A stretch of DNA of 64,000 nt from Enhydrobacter aerosaccus (GTDB lineage Bacteria; Pseudomonadota; Alphaproteobacteria; Reyranellales; Reyranellaceae). The position numbers and the translations under genes are program-made. Shown here piece by piece: positions 26,267 to 34,479 of the stretch. The DNA lies in contig NZ_FUWJ01000009.1 in NCBI RefSeq assembly GCF_900167455.1, positions 1 through 64,000 of the forward strand. Reading direction: 5' to 3'. Within the stretch, counting starts at the first letter, position 1. Every line of letters starts with the position of its first letter. The notes under the pieces were generated by a model. The model was not told the DNA's origin and did no database searches. It saw only the letters and a program-made list of their open reading frames with translations.

Positions 26267-27004
26267 TCAGATCTGCGCCAGGCCTCCGTCGACGAACACC
26301 TCGCCGCCGGTCATGAAGCTACTGTCCGACGATGCCAGGAACGCCGCCACCGCTCCGGTCTCCATCGGATCGCCCATGCGGCCGAGCGGCGTGGCGGCCC
26401 CGATAGTGGTCAGCGCTTCCTCGCCCACAACTTCGATCGCCAACTCGGTCCTGGTCGGTCCGGGCGACAGCACGTTGACCCGGATGCCCGTACCGCGCAG
26501 GTCCTGCGCCCAACTGCGCGCCAGATTGCGGACCGCCGCCTTGGTCGCGCTATAGACGCTGAACTGCGGCGTTCCCATCACGCCCGTGCTCGATCCGGTC
26601 AGGATGATCGACGACCCGGCCTTCATCAGCGGCAGGGCCTTCTGAACCGTGAAGATCAGTCCCTTCACGTTGACGTCGAAGATCTGGTCGTAGTGCTCGG
26701 GCGTGATCTTGCCCAGCGGTGCGAACAATCCGGTGCCGGCATTGGCGAACACGATGTCGAGTCCGCCCCGCTCGGTCTTCACTGTCTGGTATAGCCGGTC
26801 GAGGTCGGCAAGATCGGTCACCGAGCCTGGTATGGCCCGCGCCGACGTCCCGAGCTCCGCCACCGCGGACTCGAGTTGCTTCTGTCGTCGGCCGAACAGG
26901 TAGACAAATGCGCCTTCCGCCACGAACCGTTTGGCGGCTCCCAGTCCGATGCCGGTTCCGCCGCCCGTCACCACCGCTGTCTTGCCCTGCAGTTTGCTGC
27001 TCAT
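26267..27004 (-). CDS. Short-chain dehydrogenase/reductase (SDR)
   Basis: A 245-residue classical SDR. Cofactor motif TGGGTGIG (13-20), NAG motif (FANAGTG), catalytic Ser (LTGSSTGVMG) and YSATKAAVRN are all present, with FMTGGEVFVDGGLAQI at the end. ATG 27004 follows CACAGG. The substrate cannot be deduced. It is divergent from an HxlR regulator gene 84 bp away, the usual arrangement for a redox- or electrophile-induced SDR under HxlR control. Confidence 0.92.
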   Translation of the reverse strand: MSSKLQGKTAVVTGGGTGIGLGAAKRFVAEGAFVYLFGRRQKQLESAVAELGTSARAIPGSVTDLADLDRLYQTVKTERGGLDIVFANAGTGLFAPLGKITPEHYDQIFDVNVKGLIFTVQKALPLMKAGSSIILTGSSTGVMGTPQFSVYSATKAAVRNLARSWAQDLRGTGIRVNVLSPGPTRTELAIEVVGEEALTTIGAATPLGRMGDPMETGAVAAFLASSDSSFMTGGEVFVDGGLAQI

Positions 27005-27057
27005 CCTGTGCTCCTTCGTGAGGTTGCACTGAGCTGGCGGCGCACCCACCTATCGAC

Positions 27058-27081
27058 AAGTATGAACCTTTTGGTAAGTGC
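27058..27081. promoter_or_regulatory. Candidate operator between SDR and HxlR genes
   Basis: AAGTATGAACCTTTTGGTAAGT is an imperfect inverted repeat around TTTT, with ACC...GGT at the core and about 5 of 9 outer positions matching. It lies a few bases upstream of the HxlR start in the short divergent spacer. HxlR proteins bind such AT-centred palindromes near their own promoter, so it is a plausible but unproven site. Confidence 0.3.
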
Positions 27082-27087
27082 CCAGAA

Positions 27088-27522
27088 ATGTCGTTGGACG
27101 CCTCGCACCCGATCTCACCGCCCGCGCAGAGTCCGGCGCCAAGCCAGACCTGCACGCCGACATTGCCCGGTTTCACCTGCGGCCTCGACGCGACGCTGCG
27201 GGTCGTTGCCGGCAAGTGGAAGCCGCTGATCCTGTACTTCCTCGCTCAGGGCGGTCCGATTCGTTATGGCGAATTGCGGCGGTCCGTGCGCGACGCCAGC
27301 GACAAGATGTTGATCCAGCAACTCAAGGAGCTGGAAGCCGACGGTCTCGTCAAGCGGACCGACCACAAGGAAGTCCCGCCCCGCGTGGACTATGACCTGA
27401 CGCCGTTGGGCCGGAGCCTCGCCCAAGCCCTCGTGCCGCTATGCTCCTGGGGCACGGAGAATCTCGCCGAGGTCGCGCGCGTCTTCGCCCGGCGTGCGGC
27501 GTCGAATGGCACGCGGCGGTAG
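27088..27522 (+). CDS. HxlR-family winged-helix transcriptional regulator
   Basis: A 144-residue regulator. HxlR hallmarks are the N-terminal Cys region (FTCGLDATLRVVAGKWKPLI), the recognition-helix region MLIQQLKELEADGLVKR, and the wing with VPPRVDYDLTPLGRSL. The conserved Cys can act as a redox or electrophile sensor in this family (QorR, HypR, YodB). A Pro/Ser-rich N-terminal extension of about 30 residues is present. Divergent from the SDR gene, its likely target. Confidence 0.9.
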   Translation: MSLDASHPISPPAQSPAPSQTCTPTLPGFTCGLDATLRVVAGKWKPLILYFLAQGGPIRYGELRRSVRDASDKMLIQQLKELEADGLVKRTDHKEVPPRVDYDLTPLGRSLAQALVPLCSWGTENLAEVARVFARRAASNGTRR

Positions 27523-27561
27523 CCTGACCGGTCGACGCGCTCGCCCGGTGCCTTTCACTCG

Positions 27562-27852
27562 TCACTCGTATTCGAGGGTTGTCGTGCTCGGTATCCGCCG
27601 ACCGTAATGCGAGTCGACGTAGTCTTTCAGACGGGTTCGCCAAAGATCGCGGCTTTTCGATCTCGACAGGCCGTGCGCCCGCTGGAAGGTGACTTCGAAC
27701 CCGGTGATGCTGCCGAAGCTCAGAATCTTCAGGGCCAGAAACTCCGGGCCGAAAGCCTTCTGCAGCCTGTGGCTAAGCGGTCCCTCATGGGGCAAGCGCT
27801 GAAGTCCGCCCTTGCCGATCACGCGAAGGTACACTGTCGTCGACGTACTCAT
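27562..27852 (-). CDS. Hypothetical protein, 96 residues
   Basis: ATG 27852 starts MSTSTTVYLRVIGKGGLQRL, and the product ends STTTLEYE. It has a basic middle (RAHGLSRSKSRDLWRTRL) and no signal or membrane segment. The composition is protein-like and no overlapping strong gene exists, which gives modest support. No family recognised. Confidence 0.5.
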   Translation of the reverse strand: MSTSTTVYLRVIGKGGLQRLPHEGPLSHRLQKAFGPEFLALKILSFGSITGFEVTFQRAHGLSRSKSRDLWRTRLKDYVDSHYGRRIPSTTTLEYE

Positions 27853-27998
27853 TGGACTGCTTGCCGCGAAGTTGGCCGAGGCGGATACAATCGGCCGGGA
27901 GGGGCCGGTTAGCAAGGGCGGCAGTACCTGTGGCGCGGCGTCGCGGAAAGAGTGTCACCAATGTTGCAGCGGACGGTCATTCTGGAGAACGAGCAGCG

Positions 27999-28421
27999 AT
28001 GGAGGATGTGACCTTCGCCCGGGCCGTGCATGTCCTGGCCGTCATCCACTGGATCGGCGGGCTGTGCTTCGTGACGACGGTGGTATTGCCGATGCGCGAC
28101 AAGGCCCTGTTTGCCGAGATCGAACGGCGGTTTTCATCACAGGTCAGGATTTCGGTGCCGTTGGCCGGATTGAGTGGCCTCTACATGACCTGGAAACTCG
28201 ATGTCTGGGACCGGTTCCTGCAGCCCGGCACCTGGTGGATGGCGGCGATGGCGCTGCTCTGGTTGCTGTTCATGGTCATCCTGTTCGTCGTCGAACCACT
28301 CGCCGGCCGGGCGCCCCTTGGTTCGCTCGATTCCCTGCGGAGGGCGCATCGCGTGCTGCTGGTCGCCGCAATCGTCGTTGCCGGTGCGGCCGTCCTGGGA
28401 GTGCACGGACTTCTGCAATAG
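27999..28421 (+). CDS. Small integral membrane protein, CopD-like
   Basis: A 140-residue protein with about four hydrophobic helices: VHVLAVIHWIGGLCFVTTVV, a helix near VPLAGLSGLYMTW, MAALLWLLFMVILFVVEP-like and VLLVAAIVVAGAAVLGVHG. The HWIGG in the first helix followed by a reentrant pattern resembles the CopD/copper-resistance membrane domain and related DUF families. The function is not established. It converges with the FkbM gene 13 bp away. Confidence 0.72.
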   Translation: MEDVTFARAVHVLAVIHWIGGLCFVTTVVLPMRDKALFAEIERRFSSQVRISVPLAGLSGLYMTWKLDVWDRFLQPGTWWMAAMALLWLLFMVILFVVEPLAGRAPLGSLDSLRRAHRVLLVAAIVVAGAAVLGVHGLLQ

Positions 28422-28434
28422 GAGAGGCGGGGCT

Positions 28435-29343
28435 TCACGCCTCGAATTGTATGGCGCCTGGCTTCGCGAGCGCCGCCTCGAGCCGCGCCAATGTCGAACT
28501 CGTCACCTCGCCCGGCAGGAACAGGAAGTTGTTGATGTATCGCTCGAAGCGGGAACGCGGCATGCCGAGCCGATAGTCCGCGATATCTTCGCTGCGTTGC
28601 ATGCTGGCTGGATCGAAGCGCTCGATCGGCTGCAGCCGTCGCCGGAGCACGAAGTAGCCGCGGTAGCCGAGTTGCCGGAAGAAGGACTCGACGAGGCGAA
28701 TCGATCCCGGGGCGTGACGTTCTTCAGCTTCGACCAGAACGCGCGGCCGGCATCGCTCGATCGTCCGGCGCGCGCCCTGCAGCACGTTGTGCTCGGCTCC
28801 TTCGACATCGATCTTGATGAAGCCGACAGTGCCCCTGTAGACCGCGTCGAGCGGCTTGGTCTCGACCACGATGTCGCGGTGGGCCGTCTGTTCGGTGAAC
28901 CGGTCGGAAAGTGTCGACAGCCCGGTGACGAGTGTTCCGTCGATCTCCGGGATATGCAGGACGGCCGTGCCGGCGCTGGAGGACAGCGCGACGTTCTCGA
29001 CGATGATCCTGCGTCCGAATTTCTTCGACAGAAGTTGGGCCAGCCACGGGATCGGCTCGAAGGCATGGACCTGCCGCGAATGCCTTTTCATGGCATGAAG
29101 ATATGTGCCGATGTTGGCGCCGACATCGATCGAATCCTGGTCGGGTCGGCAAAGATGCTTGACCAGGCGTAATTCGATCTCGCCGAATTGCGAGAAATAG
29201 ACTCCCTCGCACAAGGCGACCATCGGCCAGGGCAAGATCGTCCGCAGCCAGCCGTTCGTTCCTCGTACCAGCGCCTGTCTCGTCGATGGGGAAACGGAAA
29301 ATCGCACGATCCTGCCGATCCAGAAGTTGCCGCTGCATTCCAC
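28435..29343 (-). CDS. FkbM-family SAM-dependent methyltransferase
   Basis: A 302-residue protein. The SAM motif is SIDVGANIGTYLHAMKR, followed by HAFEPIPWLAQLL and the FkbM signature GFIKIDVEGAEHNVLQGARR. FkbM enzymes O-methylate sugars or polyketides, and a polysaccharide substrate is likely in this setting, but no glycan genes adjoin it. The start is GTG (29341-29343), with no clear ribosome-binding site. The C-terminal 60 residues (SRFERYINNFLFLPG) extend past the core fold. Confidence 0.88.
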   Translation of the reverse strand: MECSGNFWIGRIVRFSVSPSTRQALVRGTNGWLRTILPWPMVALCEGVYFSQFGEIELRLVKHLCRPDQDSIDVGANIGTYLHAMKRHSRQVHAFEPIPWLAQLLSKKFGRRIIVENVALSSSAGTAVLHIPEIDGTLVTGLSTLSDRFTEQTAHRDIVVETKPLDAVYRGTVGFIKIDVEGAEHNVLQGARRTIERCRPRVLVEAEERHAPGSIRLVESFFRQLGYRGYFVLRRRLQPIERFDPASMQRSEDIADYRLGMPRSRFERYINNFLFLPGEVTSSTLARLEAALAKPGAIQFEA

Positions 29344-29742
29344 GCCGCCGATGATCGATCATCGACAGACAGGTCTTTTCATCGCTGCCGACGAAGATCA
29401 GTCAGCCGATGCGGAAGGATGGGGAATCGGTTCTCGGCAACGCGAGGACGATAAACGAAAATCGAGTGTCGCCACGATCAAGGCAAGGCTGTTGCTCGTC
29501 GCAATGTTCATTGCCGGCGCATCCCTTCGCTAGGAAATGGACTCCGTGAAGACTGATGGCGGTAGTGGCTTGGAACTGCGGGGCGAACGAGGAGGGAGCG
29601 AGGTGTTGAGTGCCACCGCAGTCAGGTGGCTTCGCTTCTATCAAAGACGACCGACGGATCAAGGCGCGCGCGGCTCATGCCGTCGGATAAGGCGCCTGGA
29701 TCACGCCTTTATCACAAAGCCTCCTAGAAGCGCGCGTGTCTG
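29344..29742. other. Intergenic region, no supported gene
   Basis: 399 bp between the FkbM gene and a small Tat-exported protein gene. Short reading frames exist on both strands, but none has a ribosome-binding site with protein-like composition. No hairpin or repeat stood out. It should contain the FkbM promoter. Confidence 0.5.
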
Positions 29743-30027
29743 CTAGCGGCGAACGGTGATCGGGCAACCGCAGATCGGGCAAGGGGCGGACAATGACGGG
29801 GCCGACGGCTTCTCGAGCAGGGCGGCCTTGAGCTGCGATTGCAGGCGGGCGTGTTCAGCCGGACCGCCGCAGCGCTCGGAATAGGCGAGGCCGATCGGGC
29901 CTTCGGGTTCGATCGGTTCGAGGCTCCAGGCTCTGGCCGTCGCGGCGAACGACAAGGCGCTGCCACCGCCGATCAAGGCGCCAGCCGCCTGCAGCACTGC
30001 GCGCCGACCTGATTTTGCACGAGTCAT
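29743..30027 (-). CDS. Small Tat-exported protein with a C-terminal Cys cluster
   Basis: A 94-residue product with a twin-arginine-type leader (KSGRRAVLQAAGALIGGGSA, cleavage near ARAWS) and a short mature domain ending SAPCPICGCPITVRR. The CPICGC cluster could bind a metal or form disulfides after folded export; no family is known to me. A strong GAGGAGA precedes the ATG. It is divergent from the beta-propeller gene at 30191, and the FNR-type box between them could serve either. Confidence 0.68.
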   Translation of the reverse strand: MTRAKSGRRAVLQAAGALIGGGSALSFAATARAWSLEPIEPEGPIGLAYSERCGGPAEHARLQSQLKAALLEKPSAPSLSAPCPICGCPITVRR

Positions 30028-30116
30028 GCTCTGTCTCCTCAAGGTAATACTATAACAAGAGAGCGGCGCCGGCGCATCCGTGAAGGATAGAAAATGGATG
30101 CTTTGAGCCGAGCAGG

Positions 30117-30130
30117 TTGATTCAGATCAA
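30117..30130. promoter_or_regulatory. FNR/FixK-type box (perfect)
   Basis: TTGATTCAGATCAA matches the TTGAT-N4-ATCAA consensus exactly. It is centred about 67 bp upstream of the beta-propeller ATG (30191) and about 96 bp upstream of the divergent Tat-protein gene (30027). Confidence 0.75.
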
Positions 30131-30190
30131 CGGCCGGACATCGTTCCCGACGCATGGTCGCCGACCCTCTCCATCCGCAAAGATCACGCC

Positions 30191-31354
30191 ATGCCCTTGT
30201 GCCCCTTCGCCCGGACCGTCGCCTGTATCGCCGTACTTTCTGCCCTGTGCGTGCCGCTCGGTGCGGGATTTGCCGACCCGCTGCGCCAATCGAAAAAGCC
30301 GGTCAAGGAGGATCCGGGGACTGCCGTTACGGTGACGCCGGAGATGCTGGGAGCGGGCGCCGTCTCGTCCGGGGTCGACCTGCCGCCGCCGCCGCCGGCG
30401 ACCGGCACACGCGAGCAGCCGGTCGCCTCGTGGGGAAAGCCGCTGCCCTATCCCATCGTGATCGCCGACCGGCGCAACAACCGGCTGATCGAGATCACGC
30501 CGGACAAGCGCATCGTCTGGGAGTTTCCGTCACCCGATCTTCACATCTATCGCGGCAACGACGACGTCTTCTTCTCTCCCGACGGCAAGAGCCTGATGGT
30601 GAACGAGGAGGACAACTACGACATCCACATCGTCGACTATGCCCGGCGCGAGATCACGTTCAATTACGGCATGCCCGACCGGAAGGGCCGGGCGCTGACC
30701 CAGTTCGATTTTCCCGACGACGCGCATCTCCTGCGCGACGGGTCGATCGTCGTGGCCGACATCCGCAACTGCCGCATCCTGTTCATCGATACAGACAAGT
30801 CGGAAGTGACCCGCCAGTGGGGCAAGGCGGGACATTGCCGGCATGATCCGCCGCATGCCTTCATCTATCCCAACGGCGTGACTCCGCTGGAGGGCGGCGA
30901 TTTCCTGGTGACGGAGATTCCCGACTCCTGGATCACGCGCCTGACGGCCGACGGCAAGGTCGTGTGGAGCCTGCGCGCGCCGCATGTGCAGTATCCGTCC
31001 GACGCCTATCCGACGCGCGATGGCCAGGTCATCGTGGCCGATTATGTCAAGCCCGGCGGCGTGGTGATCTTCGATCCCCGCACGGGAAAGGTCACCTGGG
31101 AGTACAGGGTCAAGAGCGGCGACAAGATGCTCGACCATCCCTCGCTGGCCCTCGAACTGCCGACCGGCGACATCGTCCTAAACGACGACGAGCGCCATCG
31201 CGTTCTGGTGATCGATCGCCAGACCAAGGAGATCATCTGGCAATACGGCACGACCGACCAGGCGGGCCATGGGCCGGGAGAGCTGTTCTATCCCGACGGC
31301 TTCGATATCGATGTCTTCCACGACTGGAAGGCGGCGCTCGGTCCCCGCCCGTAG
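30191..31354 (+). CDS. Secreted beta-propeller (NHL/PQQ-like repeat) protein
   Basis: A 387-residue protein with a signal peptide (VACIAVLSALCVPLGAGFAD), a Pro-rich linker (LPPPPPATG) and about six beta-propeller blades from residue 85 onward. Repeating units have the form VIADRRNNRLIEITP, SLMVNEEDNYDIHIVDY, IVVADIRNCRILFIDTD and IVLNDDERHRVLVIDR. The pattern suggests a structural or binding role rather than a named enzyme, though arylsulfotransferases and lactonases share the fold. A perfect FNR/FixK box lies 60 bp upstream, suggesting induction at low oxygen. Confidence 0.8.
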   Translation: MPLCPFARTVACIAVLSALCVPLGAGFADPLRQSKKPVKEDPGTAVTVTPEMLGAGAVSSGVDLPPPPPATGTREQPVASWGKPLPYPIVIADRRNNRLIEITPDKRIVWEFPSPDLHIYRGNDDVFFSPDGKSLMVNEEDNYDIHIVDYARREITFNYGMPDRKGRALTQFDFPDDAHLLRDGSIVVADIRNCRILFIDTDKSEVTRQWGKAGHCRHDPPHAFIYPNGVTPLEGGDFLVTEIPDSWITRLTADGKVVWSLRAPHVQYPSDAYPTRDGQVIVADYVKPGGVVIFDPRTGKVTWEYRVKSGDKMLDHPSLALELPTGDIVLNDDERHRVLVIDRQTKEIIWQYGTTDQAGHGPGELFYPDGFDIDVFHDWKAALGPRP

Positions 31355-31379
31355 CGTCGCTCAGACTCCGTAGCCTCGT

Positions 31380-32102
31380 TCAGACCAGGTACTGGCCGCC
31401 ATTGGCCGTGATGGTCGAGCCGGTGATGAAGGCCGCCTTGTCGCTCACGAGGAACTGGACGATGCCGGCGATCTCCTCGGCATGGCCGAGGCGGCCGACG
31501 GGGATCTGGGCGACGATCTTGGCGAGGATCTCCTGCGGCACGGCGGCCACCATGTCGGTCGCGACATAGCCCGGGGCGATGGCGTTGACGGTGATGCCCT
31601 TGACTGCGCTTTCCAGCGCCAGGGCCTTGGTGAAGCCCAGTACGCCGGCCTTGGCGGCGGCATAGTTGGTCTGGCCGAACTGGCCCTTCTGGCCGTTGAT
31701 CGAGGAGATGTTGACGATCCGGCCGAAGCCGCGCTCGCGCATGCCGCCGATCACGAGTCGGCAGAGATTGAAGCACGACGTGAGATCGGTGCCGATGACG
31801 TCGTGCCACTGGGCCGGCGTCATCTTGTGAAGCTGCACGTCGCGGGTGATGCCGGCGTTGTTGACGAGGATGTCGACCGGTCCGACGGCCTGTTCGATCT
31901 GCTTGAGGGCCGTCTCGCAGGCGGCAAAGTCGGAGACGTCGAACTTGTAAGTCGGGATCGAGGTGTCATGCGCGAAAGCCCGCGCTGCCTCCTCGTTGCC
32001 GTGATAGGCCACCGCGACCCTGTGACCGTCGCTCTTGAGCGCGATCGCGACTGCCCGGCCAATGCCACGCGTGCCGCCCGTAACCAACGCTGTCCGTACC
32101 AT
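31380..32102 (-). CDS. phaB: Acetoacetyl-CoA reductase (NADPH), PhaB-type
   Basis: A 240-residue SDR, the normal PhaB length. Cofactor loop TGGTRGIG (8-15), NNAGITRD, catalytic NISSINGQKGQFGQTNYAAAK with Tyr147 and Lys151, and ITGSTITANGGQYL at the end. The segment INGQKGQFGQTNY is diagnostic for acetoacetyl-CoA reductases. It makes (R)-3-hydroxybutyryl-CoA for polyhydroxybutyrate. No phaA or phaC gene is adjacent. It converges with the beta-propeller gene and has an FNR/FixK box about 170 bp upstream. Confidence 0.93.
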   Translation of the reverse strand: MVRTALVTGGTRGIGRAVAIALKSDGHRVAVAYHGNEEAARAFAHDTSIPTYKFDVSDFAACETALKQIEQAVGPVDILVNNAGITRDVQLHKMTPAQWHDVIGTDLTSCFNLCRLVIGGMRERGFGRIVNISSINGQKGQFGQTNYAAAKAGVLGFTKALALESAVKGITVNAIAPGYVATDMVAAVPQEILAKIVAQIPVGRLGHAEEIAGIVQFLVSDKAAFITGSTITANGGQYLV

Positions 32103-32270
32103 GTCAGGCCTCGATCTGTTCGAGGCGACGCCATCGCTGCGAATGCCGTTGGTTCCCGGCACGTCGGTCGAACAGGTGGTGCTCGATCGAGTGCCACACC
32201 GTGGTTGTTCGCATCGACGACGTTCGCCGAGGAAGTGGCCGTACAATCGTCCGTGCAGGGCCGCGCGACC

Positions 32271-32284
32271 TTGATGTGCATCAA
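32271..32284. promoter_or_regulatory. FNR/FixK-type box (perfect)
   Basis: TTGATGTGCATCAA fits the consensus exactly, in the 245-bp gap between the amidohydrolase stop and phaB. It lies about 170 bp upstream of the phaB ATG (32102). Only phaB can be its target, since the other neighbour points the same way and ends at 32348. Confidence 0.7.
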
Positions 32285-32347
32285 CTTGCTTCAGAACGGT
32301 TGCAGCGGTGGCAGCCGAGCGGAAGTTGCCCTGTCGAGCTATCGAGG

Positions 32348-34381
32348 TCAGGCCATCGAGGCGTAATGCTCCGCCAGCGCATGGGCCATGACACCGCCGC
32401 AGGCACAGGCGGTTGACAGTTGGGTCGACGACGACTGGCAGCCGCAGACCTGCTGTGCGGTCGAGGAAGATCCGACGCCGACCGATGTGCAGGAAAGGGC
32501 TTGCGCCGGCCGGCGCGATGGGGCCGGCTTGTCGAACGCGCCGAAGCGGATGGGAGCCTCTCCTGCGCCGTGTTGCTGCGGCGGCCGCTCGACGGGGCGA
32601 ACGGTGCCGTCGAATACCACGCCCCAGACGCCGATCTGGCGCACCTTGGAAGGCTCGATCTCCAGGGGATCGTCGTCGAGGATCGTGAAGTCGGCGATCT
32701 TGCCGGGGCGGATGCTGCCGATCTCGTTCTCCAGGCGGATCGTGAAGGCCGAGTCGATCGTCACGCCGCGCAGCGCCTGTTCCAGCGAGATGCGCTGATC
32801 CGGCGCCGCCACGCGTCCCGACGCCGTCGTGCGTGTGGCCGCAGCCCAGGCAAGCATCAGCGGGTCGGCCGCCGCCATTGGCATGTCGGAGTGCAGCGAC
32901 AGATGCGGGCGTTCGCGCAGCACGGAGGCCAGCCGCACCATGTTGTTGGCGCGCTCGGGCCCCAGCCCCACCTCGCTGAAGCGGTCGGCGAGGGCGGTCA
33001 CGTAATAGGGATTGGCGCTCACCATGGCCTGGGCGCGGCCGATGCGTTGCACCTGATCCTCGGTCGAGACGGCGAAATGCACGATGGTGAAGCGATGATC
33101 GTTGCGCGGGGCCGCCGCCAGGCGTTCCTCGAGCGCGCCAAGCACGGTCTCGAGACCCGCGTCGCCATTCACATGCGTGTGGATCTGATAGCCCCGGTTC
33201 CAGTAGCGGCGCACGGCATCGCGATAATCATCGGGCAGCGCCAGCCACTGGCCCTTGTGGCCATCGAGGTAGGGATCCTTGACCTGCATCAGCAGGGAGA
33301 ATACCGCGCCATCGGAAAACAGCTTCACCTGCTTGGGCAGCCATCGCACCTTGCCCCGCCCCCAGCTCAGATAGGATTCGGTGCTGGGCACGAGCTGATC
33401 GAGCGTGCCGGCGGCCTTGGCCTGATCGTAGAGGGCGCGGCCGTCGGGAATGAAGTAGGTGCGGAACGGAACGTCCTCCGCCGACAGCACCTCGCCGTAG
33501 AGCTCGTGCAGCGGCCGTATCATCTGCGTGCCCGGTTCGCAAATGGTGGTGATCCCCTTGCCGTGCAGGTAGCGCCGGAACAGGTCGAGGCCGGTGCGCA
33601 TCTTCTCCGGTGTGAAGATGTCCTTGAGCAGGGCGGCGGCCACGAGGGTCAGGCCCTTTTCGTAGAAGTGCCCGTTCTCGAAATCGACTTGCTCGCTGGC
33701 CAGACCGTGCCCGCGCACGGTCGCGGCGGTCAGGCCATATTTCGAGAGCGCCGGCGAATTGAGGAACAGCTCGTGGCAGGAGCGGTGCCACACCACCAAA
33801 GGCCGGTCCGGGCTGAAGCCGTCGAGGGCGGCTCGCGACATCGGACCGTGGAACTCGTGATGATATCCCCAGGTCATAAAGGTGGCCGGCGCTGTCGTGT
33901 TGGCGGCAAAGGCAGTGCGCAACGCTTGCCAATAGGCCGCAGCGTCAGCGGCAGCCGACCAGGTGCGCGTCGGCAGCACCCAATCCTCGATCGCGATCAC
34001 AGCATCGGCGACCATGGTCGATGCGCCGAGCAGCGGATGGACATGATGCTCGACGAAGCCCGGCACCATCACCTTGTCGGCGAAGCGGCGATCCACGTCG
34101 TGCGGCCGTTCGCCGAGGGCGGCGATCACGTCGGCCTCGCTGCCGACGGCCACGATACGATTGCCGGACACCGCGACCGCAGTCGCTTCGGGCTGGTCGG
34201 GCTCCATGGTGCGGATGCGCCGTGCGACGTAGACGACGATCCGCGGTCCGAGCCGCCATGCCTCATTGTTCTGCGTCAAGGCATCGTCGGCGGCGGTCTG
34301 AGCCTGCGGCGCACCGCTGCCGCCGACCGTAGCGATCGTCGAGCCGATGACGGCAAGTGCCTGGCGGCGCGACAGGGGCAT
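32348..34381 (-). CDS. Exported YtcJ-like amidohydrolase with Cys-rich C-terminal tail
   Basis: A 677-residue protein with a twin-arginine-type leader (PLSRRQALAVIGSTIATVGG). The metal-site motif is GFVEHHVHPLLG, the middle has HTHVNGDAGLETVLGALEE, and LHSDMPMAAADPLMLAWAA holds the late Asp, followed by ISLEQALRGVTIDSAFTI and IRPGKIADFTILDDDP. These define the YtcJ/amidohydrolase-3 group (usually hydrolysis of amides or imides). After the catalytic fold, the last 45 or so residues add a tail with six Cys (LSCTSVG, QQVCGCQ, STACACGG), unusual for this group. The reaction is unassigned. Confidence 0.88.
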   Translation of the reverse strand: MPLSRRQALAVIGSTIATVGGSGAPQAQTAADDALTQNNEAWRLGPRIVVYVARRIRTMEPDQPEATAVAVSGNRIVAVGSEADVIAALGERPHDVDRRFADKVMVPGFVEHHVHPLLGASTMVADAVIAIEDWVLPTRTWSAAADAAAYWQALRTAFAANTTAPATFMTWGYHHEFHGPMSRAALDGFSPDRPLVVWHRSCHELFLNSPALSKYGLTAATVRGHGLASEQVDFENGHFYEKGLTLVAAALLKDIFTPEKMRTGLDLFRRYLHGKGITTICEPGTQMIRPLHELYGEVLSAEDVPFRTYFIPDGRALYDQAKAAGTLDQLVPSTESYLSWGRGKVRWLPKQVKLFSDGAVFSLLMQVKDPYLDGHKGQWLALPDDYRDAVRRYWNRGYQIHTHVNGDAGLETVLGALEERLAAAPRNDHRFTIVHFAVSTEDQVQRIGRAQAMVSANPYYVTALADRFSEVGLGPERANNMVRLASVLRERPHLSLHSDMPMAAADPLMLAWAAATRTTASGRVAAPDQRISLEQALRGVTIDSAFTIRLENEIGSIRPGKIADFTILDDDPLEIEPSKVRQIGVWGVVFDGTVRPVERPPQQHGAGEAPIRFGAFDKPAPSRRPAQALSCTSVGVGSSSTAQQVCGCQSSSTQLSTACACGGVMAHALAEHYASMA

Positions 34382-34409
34382 TCCGGTTCCTCTCTTCGCA
34401 TCCTTCGCC

Positions 34410-34434
34410 AGACCATCGTACAGGACGATGGTCT
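34410..34434. repeat. Perfect 10-bp inverted repeat between XRE and amidohydrolase genes
   Basis: AGACCATCGT (34410-34419) and ACGATGGTCT (34425-34434) form a perfect palindrome with a 5-base centre, about 30 bp upstream of the amidohydrolase ATG. No T-run follows in either direction, so a regulator binding site or mRNA hairpin is more likely than a terminator. Confidence 0.6.
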
Positions 34435-34479
34435 TCCGTCATCACCGGCGATTCGCCACCGAAGCGGCAGGACGTCGCT

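Noticed and set aside
29402..29662. 86-codon minus-strand frame in the FkbM/Tat-protein gap
   Set aside because: No ribosome-binding site, mixed composition, and no recognisable feature.
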